A stretch of 64,000 nucleotides of DNA from Streptomyces sp. NBC_01224 (GCF_036002945.1 NZ_CP108529.1:1736001-1800000); one strand, 5' to 3'; shown: positions 34,878 to 44,818, numbered from the stretch's first letter. Made by a program: numbers and translations. The notes: generated by a model not told the origin, from the letters alone.

Positions 34878-35926
34878 TTCGTCGCCTCCGCGCGCTTGCG
34901 TACCCATGCGTTGAGCAGGGTGGCCAGGAGCAGCATGGCTCCGAGGAAGAACTTGAACCAGTCCGGGTTCCACTCCGCGTACACGATGCCCTTGCTGGTC
35001 ATGCCGAAGATGAAGGCACCGACCGCGGAGCCGATCGCGGAGCCGTAGCCGCCGGTGATCAGGCAGCCGCCGATGACGGCCGCGATGATGTAGATCAGCT
35101 CGTTGCCGACGCCCTCGCCGGACTGCACCACGTCGAACGAGAACAGCAGATGCTGCCCGGAGACCCAGGCGGCGAAGGCGACCCCGAGGTAGAGCCCGAT
35201 CTTGGTACGGATCACCGGGACGCCGACCGCGCGGGCCGCGTCGGCCTCGCCGCCGACCGCGAAGATCCAGTTGCCGAAGCGGGTACGGAGCAGGATCCAG
35301 GTGGCGATCGCGACGAGCATGGCCCACCACAGAATGGTGACCTTCAGCTCGACACCGCCGATGGTCCACTGCGAGGCGAAGACCTGCCGGGCCGAGTCGA
35401 AGCCCTCCATGTCGGCGATGGACTTCGTCGACACGGTCCCGCTGATCAGCTTGGTGAAGCCCAGATTGAGGCCGGTCAGCATCAGGAACGTACCGAGCGT
35501 GATGATGAAACTCGGCAGTTTGGTACGGGTCAGCATGAAGCCGTTGAACGCCCCGATGGCCAGCGTGACCAGCAGCGACACCAACACGCCGACCCAGACG
35601 TTGGCCGTCATCTGATAGCTGAACATCGACGAGATCAGCGCGGAGCTGGTGACCAGCACACCGGCGGAGAGATCGAACTCGCCGCCGATCATCAGCAGCG
35701 CCACGGGCGCGGCCATGATCCCGATGGTGGAGGCCGCGTACAGCACCGTGCCGAGGCTGGAGGTGCGCAGGAAGCTGTCGGCGACGATCGAGAAGAAGAT
35801 GAAGACGGCCGCGGCGCCGACCACCGAGCCGAGTTCGGGGCGGCCGAGCAGTCTGCGCAGCGGCGAGGTGCGCAGCAGCCGCTCGTCGGCCCCGGCCGGG
35901 GCGGACGGCCCTGCAACCGTGCTCAT
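34874..35926 (-). CDS. Sugar ABC transporter permease (ribose type)
   Basis: A 350-residue permease of the BPD_transp_2 family with about ten membrane helices. Conserved features include [40 protein letters not shown] and [23 protein letters not shown] 35926 overlaps the upstream binding-protein stop by 4 bp (ATGA), giving tight coupling from binding protein to permease to ATPase. Confidence 0.93.
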   Translation of the reverse strand: MSTVAGPSAPAGADERLLRTSPLRRLLGRPELGSVVGAAAVFIFFSIVADSFLRTSSLGTVLYAASTIGIMAAPVALLMIGGEFDLSAGVLVTSSALISSMFSYQMTANVWVGVLVSLLVTLAIGAFNGFMLTRTKLPSFIITLGTFLMLTGLNLGFTKLISGTVSTKSIADMEGFDSARQVFASQWTIGGVELKVTILWWAMLVAIATWILLRTRFGNWIFAVGGEADAARAVGVPVIRTKIGLYLGVAFAAWVSGQHLLFSFDVVQSGEGVGNELIYIIAAVIGGCLITGGYGSAIGSAVGAFIFGMTSKGIVYAEWNPDWFKFFLGAMLLLATLLNAWVRKRAEATK

Positions 35927-36936
35927 CGGGTCCCCCGCTTCGTGTATTCCGCCAGCTCGGCGGCGTCCTTCGAGGTGATGATCTGCGGGCCGGTGAGGAC
36001 CGGGCGTCCGCCGCCGAGCACATTGCCGTTGAAGCGGTACAGCCACAGCAGGTCCACGGCCTCGTACCCCTGGAGGTAGGGCTGCTGGTCGACCGCGAAG
36101 CCGAGGGTCTTGTCCTGGAGCGCCGTGGCGACCTTGGCGTTCAGGTCGAACGTGTCGATCTCGGCCTTGCTGCCCGCGGTCTTCTTCGCCTTGACGGCGG
36201 CGTCCGCGAACGGCGCCCCGAGGGTGACGACCGCGTCGATGTTCTTGTCGGCCTGGAGCTTGGCCTCGATGGACGCCTGGACGTCGGGCATGTTGGTGCC
36301 TTCGACGTACAGGTTCTGCATCTGCCCGTCGAACGTCTTCTTCGCTCCGGCGCAGCGCTGCTCGTGGCCGACGTTGCCCTGCTCGTGCAGGATGCACAGG
36401 GCCTTCTTGCGGCCCCGCGCGTTGAGCTCGTCGCCCACGGCCTCACCCGCGATCGACTCGTCCTGGCCGATATGCGTGAGCGCGCCGAACCGCTTGGACT
36501 CCGCGGAGCCCGAATTCACCGTGATCACCGGGATACCGGCCTTGGTGGCCTTGGCGACGACGTCCTTCATCGCGTCGGGCTTGGCGAGTGTGACGATCAG
36601 CCCGTCGACCTTCTGGTCGATGGCGGCCTGGACGAGCTGGGCCTGCTGCTGCGCCTCGTCGTTGTGCGAGTACAGGAACTTGATGTTGTCCTTGACGGCC
36701 GCCTGCTCGGCGCCCCGCTGGACGATGTCCCAGAAGGTGTCGCCGTCGCCCGAGTGGGTGACCATGGCGAAGGTCCAGCGGGGCGTGTTCACCGCGGACC
36801 GGCCCTCGGCGGCGGCCTGGGCCGCGCGCTCCTCCGCCCGCTTGCCACCGGTGCTGCTGCATCCCACGAGGGAAGCCCCGAGCACCGCCGCAAGCACGGC
36901 GCCCATCGCACGTACCCCTGTCCGAACCCTTGCCAC
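35923..36936 (-). CDS. Sugar ABC transporter substrate-binding lipoprotein (copy 2)
   Basis: A 337-residue binding protein of the type-I periplasmic-binding fold (Peripla_BP_4). GTG 36936 gives a proper lipoprotein signal, [20 protein letters not shown], with Cys at about 26. The mature part begins [20 protein letters not shown] and has [18 protein letters not shown] and [10 protein letters not shown]. It is closely similar along its whole length to the gene immediately upstream (37101-38111), so the two are tandem duplicates. This copy is coupled to the permease by a 4-bp overlap. Confidence 0.92.
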   Translation of the reverse strand: MARVRTGVRAMGAVLAAVLGASLVGCSSTGGKRAEERAAQAAAEGRSAVNTPRWTFAMVTHSGDGDTFWDIVQRGAEQAAVKDNIKFLYSHNDEAQQQAQLVQAAIDQKVDGLIVTLAKPDAMKDVVAKATKAGIPVITVNSGSAESKRFGALTHIGQDESIAGEAVGDELNARGRKKALCILHEQGNVGHEQRCAGAKKTFDGQMQNLYVEGTNMPDVQASIEAKLQADKNIDAVVTLGAPFADAAVKAKKTAGSKAEIDTFDLNAKVATALQDKTLGFAVDQQPYLQGYEAVDLLWLYRFNGNVLGGGRPVLTGPQIITSKDAAELAEYTKRGTR

Positions 36937-37100
36937 GACGCCGTGCCCTTCTTGTGCTGCTCGCTGTGCTGCTTGGTGGGGCCGGGGACCATTCGCACCC
37001 TGCCCGGCTGGCCAAGTATCCCCGAGCCGCCGACTGCGCCGCCCGGCAGGGGCGGGGCACGTACGTCGGCACTGTGTGTGCACAGCGGCGCGCGGGAGGG

Positions 37101-38111
37101 TCATCGGGTGCCGCGCGCGGTGTATTCCTCCAGCTGCGGCACGTCGTCGGCGGTGACGACCGCCGGGCCGGTGAGCACCGGCTTTCCGCCGCCGATGACG
37201 TTTCCGTTGGTCTTGTTCAGCCACAGTTCGTCGATGGCGAGATAGCCCTGGAGGTAGGGCTGCTGGTCGACGGCGAAGCCGACCTCATCGGCCTTCAGCC
37301 GCTTGACGACCTCGGCGTTCAGATCGAATGTGTCGACCTCCGCCCTGCTGCCGGAGCCCTCTTTGGCCTTGACGGAGGCGGCGGCGAAGGGTGCGCCCAG
37401 GGTGACGACCGCGTCGATGCCCTTGTCGGCCTGGAGCTTCGCTTCGATCGAGGAGGTGGAGGCGGGCATGTTGGTGCCCTCCACATTGAGGTTCTCCACG
37501 GTGCCCCTGAAGGTCTTGCGCACACCTGCGCAGCGCTCCTCCAGCGACACATTGCCCTGCTCGTGGATGACGCAGACGGCCTTCTTGCGGCCCCGCGCAT
37601 TGAGCTCCTCGCCGACGGCCTCACCGGCGACCTTCTCGTCCTGCCCGATGTGCCCGAGCGCGCCGATCTCCTTGGCGAACTGCGCGCCCGAGTTGATGGT
37701 CACGACGGGTATGCCGGTCTGCACAGCCTTGGCGACGACGTCCTTGACCGCTTCCGGCTTGGCGAGGGTGACAACGATGCCGTCGACCTTCTGGTCGATG
37801 GCGGCCTGGACGAGCTGGGCCTGTTCCTTGCCCTCCTTGTTCGCCGAGTACAGGAACTCGACGTTGTCCTTGGCCGCCGCCTGTTTCGCGCCGCTCTGCA
37901 CGATGTCCCAGAAGGTGTCGCCCTCCCCGGAGTGCGTGACCATCGCGATCTTCATCCGGGGTGTGGATACCGCCTTGCCCCCGCTGCCGCTTGCGTCCTG
38001 GGGCTTCTCCTCGGCGCTCTTGCCGCCGGAGCTGCTGCATCCGGTGACGGTGAGGCCGATGCCGATGGCGGCCGTGGCGATCAGGATTGCCGACTTGCGA
38101 AAGCTGCGCAT
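37101..38111 (-). CDS. Sugar ABC transporter substrate-binding lipoprotein (copy 1)
   Basis: A 336-residue lipoprotein (lipobox TVTGC, Cys at about 25) of the same Peripla_BP_4 type as the next gene. Both share [39 protein letters not shown] and the ending EEYT.RGTR, with divergence mainly in the linker and around the putative ligand loops. It is the first gene of the operon after the GntR regulator, with 164 bp before the second copy. Two binding proteins may widen the range of sugars delivered to one channel. Confidence 0.92.
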   Translation of the reverse strand: MRSFRKSAILIATAAIGIGLTVTGCSSSGGKSAEEKPQDASGSGGKAVSTPRMKIAMVTHSGEGDTFWDIVQSGAKQAAAKDNVEFLYSANKEGKEQAQLVQAAIDQKVDGIVVTLAKPEAVKDVVAKAVQTGIPVVTINSGAQFAKEIGALGHIGQDEKVAGEAVGEELNARGRKKAVCVIHEQGNVSLEERCAGVRKTFRGTVENLNVEGTNMPASTSSIEAKLQADKGIDAVVTLGAPFAAASVKAKEGSGSRAEVDTFDLNAEVVKRLKADEVGFAVDQQPYLQGYLAIDELWLNKTNGNVIGGGKPVLTGPAVVTADDVPQLEEYTARGTR

Positions 38112-38204
38112 CGTGGGTCCGCCCTCTCTCCCCGCCGCCCGAATGCGGCTGGCGGCAGTTCTAGCGGTGGGCGCCTTGGACGTCAACGGGCCCCGTGGCC
38201 GTCG

Positions 38205-38963
38205 TCAACGCACGAGCAGCTGGAAATCGAAGGAGTAGCGCGAGGCCCGGTAGATGTGGGAGCCGAATTCGACCGCCCGCCCGGTGTCGTCGAAGGTGGT
38301 GCGCTCCATCGTCAGCAGCGCGGCCCCCTCGGTCTCGGCGAGTGAGGCCGCCTCGTCGGCGGTGGCGAGCCGGGCGCCGACGGTCTGGCGGGCGCTGTGC
38401 AGGGTGATGCCCGCGCCACGCATCATCCGGTAGAGGCCGGTGGTCTCCAGCCGTTCGGTGCCCAGGTCGACGATCCCGAGGGGCAGGTGGTTGCGCAGGA
38501 GTGCCAGCGGCTCGTCGTGCGCGTACCGCAGCCGCTCGACGAGGTGTACGTCGGTGCCCTCCGCGACTGCGAGTGCGTCGGCGACGGAGGCGTCGGCGGG
38601 CTCGACGGTGTTGCGCAGGACTCGGGTCGTGGGGTGCCCGCCCGCGGCCTCCAGGTCGTCGTAGAGGCTGCTCAGTTCGAGCGGGCGCCTGACCCTGCTG
38701 TGCACGACCTGGGTGCCGACGCCGCGGCGACGGACCATCAGCCCCTTGTCGACCAGTGACTGGATGGCCTGGCGGACAGTGGGCCGGGACAGGCCGAGCC
38801 GGGCCGCGAGTGCGATCTCGTTGCCGAGGAGGCTGCCGGGGGCGAGCCGGCCCTGCTCGATGGCCGCTTCCAGCTGCTGGGCCAGCTGGTAGTAGAGGGG
38901 AACCGGACTGGAGCGGTCCACGCCGAGTTCGAGTGCGGCCGGGTCGGTGGTGGGTTTGGGCAC
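38205..38963 (-). CDS. GntR-family regulator (HutC/UTRA subfamily)
   Basis: A 252-residue regulator with an N-terminal winged HTH (VPLYYQLAQQLEAAIEQGRL, IALAARLGLSRPTVRQAIQS) and a C-terminal UTRA ligand-binding domain (DVHLVERLRYAHDEPLALLR, RTTFDDTGRAVEFGSHIYRA). It is divergent from a Gfo/Idh/MocA dehydrogenase and precedes the sugar importer on the same strand. Two TGTC..GACA palindromes in the divergent promoter are good operator candidates. It is probably released by the transported sugar or its phosphate. Confidence 0.92.
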   Translation of the reverse strand: MPKPTTDPAALELGVDRSSPVPLYYQLAQQLEAAIEQGRLAPGSLLGNEIALAARLGLSRPTVRQAIQSLVDKGLMVRRRGVGTQVVHSRVRRPLELSSLYDDLEAAGGHPTTRVLRNTVEPADASVADALAVAEGTDVHLVERLRYAHDEPLALLRNHLPLGIVDLGTERLETTGLYRMMRGAGITLHSARQTVGARLATADEAASLAETEGAALLTMERTTFDDTGRAVEFGSHIYRASRYSFDFQLLVR

Positions 38964-39014
38964 GCGTGGAGGGTATCCCTCACGTCAGAACCTCCGGTAG
39001 TCAGGTCGTTCTGT

Positions 39015-39061
39015 TGTCCGGACAGCATGAACACCGAACAAATCCGCACTTTGTCAGGACA
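39015..39061. promoter_or_regulatory. Two GntR-type operator candidates
   Basis: TGTCCGGACA (perfect palindrome, 39015-39024) and TGTCAGGACA (39052-39061) share TGTC and GACA arms with centres 37 bp apart, between the divergent gntR and dehydrogenase genes. TTGTCA followed by TATAGT shortly after could be promoter elements, but the spacing is poor. Confidence 0.55.
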
Positions 39062-39101
39062 TATAGTTGACAGAGCAGTCGGTGGGCGGCACGTTGGGTC
39101 C

Positions 39102-40139
39102 ATGCGTATCGGACTCATCGGCACCGGCCGGATCGGTTCCTTCCACGCGGGCGTGCTGGCCCGCCATCCCGAGGTGGATGCCCTGGTGGTGACGGACACC
39201 GACCGGGCGCGGGCTGCCGAGGTCGCGGACCGCGTCGGCGCGACGGCCGCGGTCGGCGCCGCCGAGATGTTCGGCACGGGGGTGGACGCCGTGGTGATCG
39301 CCTCGGCCACTTCGGCGCACGCGGAACTGATCGGGCGGGCCGCACGAGCGGGACTGCCCGCGTTCTGCGAGAAACCGATCGCACTGGACCTGCCGGGGAC
39401 ACTGAACGCGCTGTGCGAGGTCGACCGGGCGGGGAGCATCCTCCAACTGGGCTTCATGCGCAGGTTCGACGCGGGGTACGCAGCAGCGCGCGCCGCCGTG
39501 CGGGCAGGGACGCTGGGCAGGCTGCACACCGTACGGGCGATGACCATGGACCCCGCACCGCCGCCCGCCGCGTATCTGCCGCTCTCCGGGGGGCTGTACC
39601 GGGACTGTCTGGTCCATGACTTCGACATGCTGCGATGGGTGACGGGCCGCGAGGTGACCGAGGTGTACGCCACCGGATCGGATGCCGGGCCGGAGATGTT
39701 CCGGGTGGCCGGCGACGTGGACACGGCGGCGGCCCTGCTGACCCTCGACGACGGCACCCTGGCCACGGCGACGGCCACCCGCTGCAACGGCGCCGGTTAT
39801 GACGTACGGATGGAACTGGCGGGCGAACTGGACCAGATCACGGTCGGCCTGGACGACCGAACACCGGTCACCTCGGCGGAGCCGCAGGGCCCCACCGCGC
39901 CGCTCCGCCCCTGGCCGGGCTTCCTGGAACGGTTCGCCCCGGCGTACGAGGCGGAACTGGACGCGTTCGTACGGGTGGTGCGGGGCGAACTGCCCAATCC
40001 GTGCGACGGGCGGGAAGCGTGGTACGCGCTGCTGATCGCGGAGGCGTGCGAGGTGTCCCGCCGGCAGCGGCGCCCCGTGCGGATCGCGGAGATCGCCGAC
40101 GGAGCAGCCGTCCGGTCCGGCGCTCGCGCCGCCGGATGA
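39102..40139 (+). CDS. Gfo/Idh/MocA-family oxidoreductase
   Basis: A 345-residue NAD(P)-dependent sugar dehydrogenase. The N-terminal Rossmann fold starts IGLIGTGRIGSFHAGVLARH, the EKP motif occurs in AFCEKPIALDL, and the C-terminal substrate domain has the catalytic Lys/His region replaced by the DCLVHDFDMLRWVTGRE block typical of inositol-2-dehydrogenase-like members. The substrate is likely inositol or an aldose, in line with the neighbouring ribose/inositol-type importer. ATG 39102 begins just before the Rossmann motif. Regulation by the divergent GntR protein is likely. Confidence 0.9.
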   Translation: MRIGLIGTGRIGSFHAGVLARHPEVDALVVTDTDRARAAEVADRVGATAAVGAAEMFGTGVDAVVIASATSAHAELIGRAARAGLPAFCEKPIALDLPGTLNALCEVDRAGSILQLGFMRRFDAGYAAARAAVRAGTLGRLHTVRAMTMDPAPPPAAYLPLSGGLYRDCLVHDFDMLRWVTGREVTEVYATGSDAGPEMFRVAGDVDTAAALLTLDDGTLATATATRCNGAGYDVRMELAGELDQITVGLDDRTPVTSAEPQGPTAPLRPWPGFLERFAPAYEAELDAFVRVVRGELPNPCDGREAWYALLIAEACEVSRRQRRPVRIAEIADGAAVRSGARAAG

Positions 40140-40179
40140 ACTGCCGCTGACCGGCCGCCAGGGGCGCGGTCAGGGCACT

Positions 40180-40599
40180 TCAGGACGGTGCGGCGGACAG
40201 TACGGTCCCCTGGGCGACCGCGCAGAGCGTCTTCGCCCCGCCCTCCCCCGCGGCGAACAGCTCGCAGCGGACCACGGCCTGACGGCGGCCGGTGTGCACG
40301 ACATCGGCGTGGGCGATGAGCGTGCGGCCGGTGGCGGGCCGTATGTACTGGATGGAGAAACCGCCGGTCAGCACGGCTGGGCCGAGGGTAGTCCCGGCGG
40401 CGAAGGTGATCGAGTTGTCGGCGGCGTAGGCCAGGACTCCGCCGTGCAGAAAGCCGTTCTGCTGCTGGAGTTCCCGACGGATGTCCACTTCGAGTGTGGC
40501 GGCGCCGTCCCCGAAGGCGGTGATCCGCGCCCCGACGAGCCCGCTGAACGGCTGGCTGTCGAGGACCTTCTGCGCCATCTGCAAATCAAGTCCGGTCAT
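40180..40599 (-). CDS. PaaI-type hotdog thioesterase
   Basis: A 139-residue hotdog-fold protein with the family motif LQQQNGFLHGGVLAYAADNS containing the catalytic Asn/His-Gly-Gly region, and SIQYIRPATGRTLIAHADVV for the dimer beta-sheet. Such enzymes hydrolyse aryl- or acyl-CoA thioesters. It follows the P450 gene by 16 bp on the same strand and may be cotranscribed with it. ATG 40599 is preferred to the upstream in-frame ATG because the family starts there. Confidence 0.88.
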   Translation of the reverse strand: MTGLDLQMAQKVLDSQPFSGLVGARITAFGDGAATLEVDIRRELQQQNGFLHGGVLAYAADNSITFAAGTTLGPAVLTGGFSIQYIRPATGRTLIAHADVVHTGRRQAVVRCELFAAGEGGAKTLCAVAQGTVLSAAPS

Positions 40600-40615
40600 G
40601 ACAGAGCTTCTTACC

Positions 40616-41806
40616 TCACCAGCGGACGGGCAGCTCGCGGACCCCACGGATCAGCATCCCCGGGAGCCAGTCCGGCTCCCCCGCGTCCGCGTCCAGTGCG
40701 AGACCTGGGCACCGCTCCAGCAGCGTACGGATCGCGATCCGGCCCTCCATCCGGGCCAGCGGCGCACCCAGACAGAAGTGCAGGCCGTGCCCGAAGGCCA
40801 GATGCCCCTGGGTGTCGCGGCGGATGTCGAAGCGGTCCGGTTCCGGGTAGCGGCCGGGGTCGCGGTCGGCGCCCGCCAGAGAGATCAGAACCGGCTCGCC
40901 CGCCGGAATGACCCTCTGCCCGATCTCGACCGGTTCGCGGGGGAAGCGGAACGTGGCGGTCTCCACCGGTCCGTCATAGCGCAGCATCTCCTCGACCGCG
41001 CCGCCGATCAGACCGAAGTCCGCGCGAAGTGCGGCCAGTTGGTCCGGGTGGTGAAGCAATGCCCGTACCCCGTTGGAGATCAGGTTGACCGTGGTCTCAT
41101 GGCCGGCGACGAGCAGCAGGAAGGCCATGCCCACGAGCTCGTCGGGCGACAGCCCGTCCCCCTCCTCGTCGCGTGTCCTGACCAGGGCGCTCATCAGATC
41201 GTCACCCGGCGAGCACCGCTTGTCCTCGATGAGCTCGGCGAGATACACGCCCATGGCGGTCACCGCCTCGCGCTCCTGCTCCGGCGTGGAGGGGGTGACG
41301 ACGTCGTTCGACAGTTTGCGGAAGGTGTCGCGGTCCAGGTCCGGCACACCGATCAGTTCGCAGATGACGGTCATCGGCAGCGGGAAGGCGAGCGCGTCCA
41401 CGAGATCGGCGCGCCCGCTGGGCACCATCGCGTCGAGGAGCTCGTCGGTGATCTGCTGGACGCGCGGGCGCAGGGCCTCGACACGGCGTGCGGTGAACTC
41501 CCGGGTGACGAGCTTGCGCAGCCGGGTGTGGTGGGGTGCGTCCAGCTCCAGCATGTTGGCGAAGATCGGATCGTTCCCCTCGGGCCGGTCCACCAGCCCC
41601 TGCCACTCCTTGCCGAGCCGCTGGTCGGCGAGGGCCGCGCGGCCCTCGCCGTACCCGACCACGAGCCAGATCCGCTCGAATTCGTCGGTACGGATGGTGT
41701 GCACGGGTCCTGCGGCGCGCAGCTTCTCGTAGTACGGATACGGATTCGCGGTGAAGTCCTTGACCCCGCGCAGATCGACATCGACGTGGCTGCTGGCATC
41801 GGACAT
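40616..41806 (-). CDS. Cytochrome P450
   Basis: A 396-residue soluble bacterial P450. It has the I-helix oxygen-binding motif LLVAGHETTVN, the K-helix ExxR in EEMLRYDGP with downstream PERF-like PDRFDIRRD, and the heme-thiolate loop FGHGLHFCLGAPLAR with the Cys ligand. It should oxidise a small molecule with electrons from ferredoxin; no ferredoxin gene is adjacent. It is followed by a PaaI thioesterase. Substrate not predictable from sequence alone. Confidence 0.95.
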   Translation of the reverse strand: MSDASSHVDVDLRGVKDFTANPYPYYEKLRAAGPVHTIRTDEFERIWLVVGYGEGRAALADQRLGKEWQGLVDRPEGNDPIFANMLELDAPHHTRLRKLVTREFTARRVEALRPRVQQITDELLDAMVPSGRADLVDALAFPLPMTVICELIGVPDLDRDTFRKLSNDVVTPSTPEQEREAVTAMGVYLAELIEDKRCSPGDDLMSALVRTRDEEGDGLSPDELVGMAFLLLVAGHETTVNLISNGVRALLHHPDQLAALRADFGLIGGAVEEMLRYDGPVETATFRFPREPVEIGQRVIPAGEPVLISLAGADRDPGRYPEPDRFDIRRDTQGHLAFGHGLHFCLGAPLARMEGRIAIRTLLERCPGLALDADAGEPDWLPGMLIRGVRELPVRW

Positions 41807-41860
41807 GGGATCGCCCCTCCCGGTCTGATCGACTCGATCGCTCGCGATCGACGGTTCAGC

Positions 41861-42769
41861 CTATGCCGCCGGGCCTGCGCCGTCGTCGTCCAGCAGGCCC
41901 GCGTCGTGCACCAACAGCGCGATCTGGACACGGTTGTTGAAATCGAATTTGGCCAGGATCCGGGAGACCTGTGTCTTCACGGTCGCCACGCTCAGATAGA
42001 GCGTGGCGGCGATCTCGGCGTTGGAACGGCCGCGTCCGACGGCGATCGCGACCTCGCGTTCCCGGTCGGCGAGCGTGGCGATCCGCCGTCGTGCCCGGTC
42101 GGCGCGGTCCACCCGGCCGTCCCGGCCGCCCCCGGGCCCGGTCCCGGCGGCTCGGGCCATGAGCCTGCGGGTCACCGCCGGCGACAGCACCGGATCACCG
42201 GCCGCCACCCGCCGCACCGAGTCGACGATCCGGGCCGCAGGGGTTGCGAGCTGCTGTCGGTTTGCTGCGTTGAAGTGCGTTGTAGTGAGTGGGGGTGAGT
42301 CCTGTCGGTGGGTACGTGGTGGTGGGAACGGGGGTTCTGGGGCCGAATGGGTGACCTTGGCGGTTGCTGCTCGTTGGATCTGGAGTTCGCCGCCATCCGT
42401 CCGCTCCTTGATCCGGGCGACCTCCTCGACGACGTCGGTGGAGATGACGGTCGTGTTCTGCCAGTCCGCCTTCTCCAGGGTGGTCGAGACGACGTACTTG
42501 GGGTACCGGTTGAGGCGGCCGGCGACCGGGTCGTCAGGGTCGGTCACCTTGGGCCAGTGCGCGGCGAAGATGTCGTACGTACGGCGGCCCAGCAGAAACG
42601 CGGAGCACCGGTCGAACACCTCGGTCATGAACTGCCCCATGCCCTCGTCCGCGAACGGTACGAGCCAGCCGCCGTACTCGAACCCGCCGCTGGTGTCCTC
42701 GTCGGGGCCACCCGGCGCCTGCATGACTCCGTCGAGCGAGAGAAATGTGGTGAGAGTCAGCTTCGTCAT
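41861..42769 (-). CDS. Chimeric ORF: RibD-like DHFR fragment fused to a LuxR response-regulator tail
   Basis: A continuous 302-codon frame with three parts. Residues 1-131 are the first two thirds of a RibD_C/DHFR-like reductase ([36 protein letters not shown], stopping at GGELQI where homologues continue). Residues about 132-177 match neither family ([16 protein letters not shown]). Residues about 178-302 are the linker and LuxR/NarL HTH of a response regulator ([40 protein letters not shown]); the receiver domain is missing. A deletion probably joined two genes. The start is supported by GGAGAAGG. The product may still bind DNA without phosphorylation control, or be non-functional. Confidence 0.75.
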   Translation of the reverse strand: MTKLTLTTFLSLDGVMQAPGGPDEDTSGGFEYGGWLVPFADEGMGQFMTEVFDRCSAFLLGRRTYDIFAAHWPKVTDPDDPVAGRLNRYPKYVVSTTLEKADWQNTTVISTDVVEEVARIKERTDGGELQIQRAATAKVTHSAPEPPFPPPRTHRQDSPPLTTTHFNAANRQQLATPAARIVDSVRRVAAGDPVLSPAVTRRLMARAAGTGPGGGRDGRVDRADRARRRIATLADREREVAIAVGRGRSNAEIAATLYLSVATVKTQVSRILAKFDFNNRVQIALLVHDAGLLDDDGAGPAA

Positions 42770-43017
42770 GGTCCTTCTCCTGGTCCGGAAATCGATCGCT
42801 TCCCTCTTCTGACCTCACTCTGGTCCGGAACTCATCGGTCCACCCGGCAGAAGCCCCCGCTCCCGGGCGCATCGGGGTGGGCGTCCGATTCCCGCCGGTT
42901 TCCGCTGCGCAGAAGATCTTTCCTTGTCCATGTCGAAAGACCCGGGCGCCGAAAGACACGGGCGCCGCAGGACCCGACGCCGGGCAGGACCCGGCCTCAC
43001 GGACCAGGAGACCCACC

Positions 43018-43779
43018 ATGACCACGACCAGCACCACCACGCCCACCGGCTCGAACAGGGCCGCACTCGTCACCGGCGGCAGCCGGGGCATCGGTGCCGC
43101 GACCGCCCTGCGGCTGGCCCGGGACGGCGCCGATGTGGCGCTGACATACGTGCGGGACGAGGACGGCGCGCAGGCGGTCGTCAAGAGGATCCAGTCGTAC
43201 GGCCGTCGCGGAATCGCCCTGCGCGCCGACTCGGCCGACCCGGATGCCGCCCCCGCGGCCGTGCGCCGTGCCGCCGACGCGTTCGGCCGGCTCGACATCC
43301 TGGTCAACAACGCGGGCATCGGCGTCCTCGGCCCCATCGAAACCCTCACCCCCGCCGACGTCGACCGGGTGCTCGCGGTCAACGTACGGGCGGTCTTCCT
43401 GGCCTGCCGCGCGGCGGCGGGACTGATGGGGAACGGTGGCCGCATCATCTCCCTCGGCACGGCTCTCAGCCGGCACGCGGGCGGTCCCGGCTCCACCCTC
43501 TACACGATGAGCAAGTCGGCGCTGGCCGGCCTGACCAAGCCGCTCGCCCGCGAACTCGGCCCGCGCGGCATCACGGTCAACCTGATCCAGCCGGGTCCGG
43601 TCGACACGGACCTCAACCCGGCCGACGGCCCGTTCGCCGCCGGACAGCTGTCCGCTACCGCACTGGACCGGTTCGGCACCGTGGACGAAGTGGCTTCCCT
43701 GATCGCCTACTTGGCCAGTGACGAGGCGGCGTACATCACGGGTACGGAGGTGACGGTGGACGGGGGCCACGCCGCTTGA
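43018..43779 (+). CDS. Short-chain dehydrogenase/reductase
   Basis: A 253-residue classical SDR. It has the cofactor motif TGGSRGIG, the NNAG motif (LDILVNNAGIGVLGP), Ser in SLGTALSRHAGG, the YxxxK pair in LYTMSKSALAGL and the closing VDGGHAA. Probably NADPH-dependent, resembling 3-oxoacyl-ACP reductase-like broad ketoreductases. ATG 43018 follows CCAGGAG. It is divergent from the DHFR chimera and 208 bp ahead of an aldo/keto reductase on the same strand. Confidence 0.92.
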   Translation: MTTTSTTTPTGSNRAALVTGGSRGIGAATALRLARDGADVALTYVRDEDGAQAVVKRIQSYGRRGIALRADSADPDAAPAAVRRAADAFGRLDILVNNAGIGVLGPIETLTPADVDRVLAVNVRAVFLACRAAAGLMGNGGRIISLGTALSRHAGGPGSTLYTMSKSALAGLTKPLARELGPRGITVNLIQPGPVDTDLNPADGPFAAGQLSATALDRFGTVDEVASLIAYLASDEAAYITGTEVTVDGGHAA

Positions 43780-43987
43780 CCCGGCTTCGCAGCGGCAACC
43801 CGCCGGCCGGCCTTCCGGTCCTCGGTCCGATCCGGCGGGGCTGTGGCCACGACCGGGGCGACGAGGTCTATCACCCAACTGCGCAGGGCCCATGGGGCTG
43901 CGAGCCGGGCTCACCCACACGGTCCGTGTCTCGCGCCCCGGTCCGCCCTACCCTGGCGAGTGAGGTTTCCGAACGAAAAGGGAGATC

Positions 43988-44818
43988 ATGACCGAGACCC
44001 CGGTTCACACCCTGAACGACGGCCGCGCCATTCCCGCCGTCGGGCTCGGCACCTGGCCGTTGGGCGACGACGCGGCGGAGAAGGCCGTCGCCGGGGCCCT
44101 GGGCCTCGGCTACCGGCTCGTCGACACCGCACTGAGCTACGGCAACGAGACCGGTACCGGACGCGGGATCGCCCGCAGCGGCGTGCGGAGGGAGGACGTC
44201 TTCGTCACCACCAAGGTCCCGGGCCGGCATCACGGCTACGAGCCGACGCTGGCGTCGTTCGAGGAGTCGCGGCGCAATCTCGGGCTGGAGTACGTGGACC
44301 TGTATCTCATCCACTGGCCGTTGCCCCGGCTCGATCTGTACGTCGACACCTGGAAGGCGCTGATCCGGCTCCGTGAGGACGGTCTCGCGCGCTCGATCGG
44401 CGTCTCCAACTTCACCGCGGCCCAGATCGACCGGCTGGAGCAGGAGTCGGGGGTGCTGCCGGCCGTCAACCAGATCGAGATGCACCCGCGCCTGCCGCAG
44501 GACGAACTGCGCTCCGCGCACGCCGCCAAGGGCATCGTCACGGAGAGCTGGAGCCCGCTCGGCCGCGGACGCGATCTGATGGCCGCCCCGGAGCTGGTCG
44601 CCGTCGCCGATTCGCACGGTGTGACGCCCGCTCAGGCCGTGCTGCGCTGGCACACCCAGCTCGGTGCCGTACCGATCCCCAAGTCGGCCGATCCGGGGCG
44701 GCAGCGCGAGAACCTGGACCTGTTCGGGTTCGAGCTGACGGCGGACGAGCTGGCCCGCATCTCGGCCGGGCCGCGGCAGCGGTTCGGCGGGGATCCCGAG
44801 GTCCACGAGGAGTTCTGA
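43988..44818 (+). CDS. Aldo/keto reductase
   Basis: A 276-residue (beta/alpha)8 NADPH-dependent carbonyl reductase, 2,5-diketo-gluconate-reductase-like. The catalytic tetrad can be followed: Asp in YRLVDTALSYGNE, the Tyr of the same motif, Lys in DVFVTTKVPG and His in DLYLIHWPL. The cofactor loop IPKSADPGRQRENLDL is present. AAGGGAG sits upstream of the ATG. It converges on an ABM-family gene with a shared terminator between them. Confidence 0.93.
   Translation: MTETPVHTLNDGRAIPAVGLGTWPLGDDAAEKAVAGALGLGYRLVDTALSYGNETGTGRGIARSGVRREDVFVTTKVPGRHHGYEPTLASFEESRRNLGLEYVDLYLIHWPLPRLDLYVDTWKALIRLREDGLARSIGVSNFTAAQIDRLEQESGVLPAVNQIEMHPRLPQDELRSAHAAKGIVTESWSPLGRGRDLMAAPELVAVADSHGVTPAQAVLRWHTQLGAVPIPKSADPGRQRENLDLFGFELTADELARISAGPRQRFGGDPEVHEEF

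Noticed and set aside
34017..36023. Long alternative minus-strand frame covering permease and ATPase
   Set aside because: Only its last 286 residues are a real protein (the ATPase); the rest is Arg-rich out-of-frame translation of the permease.
42308..43021. Plus-strand frame opposite the DHFR chimera
   Set aside because: Antisense composition, no ribosome site and no recognisable domain.
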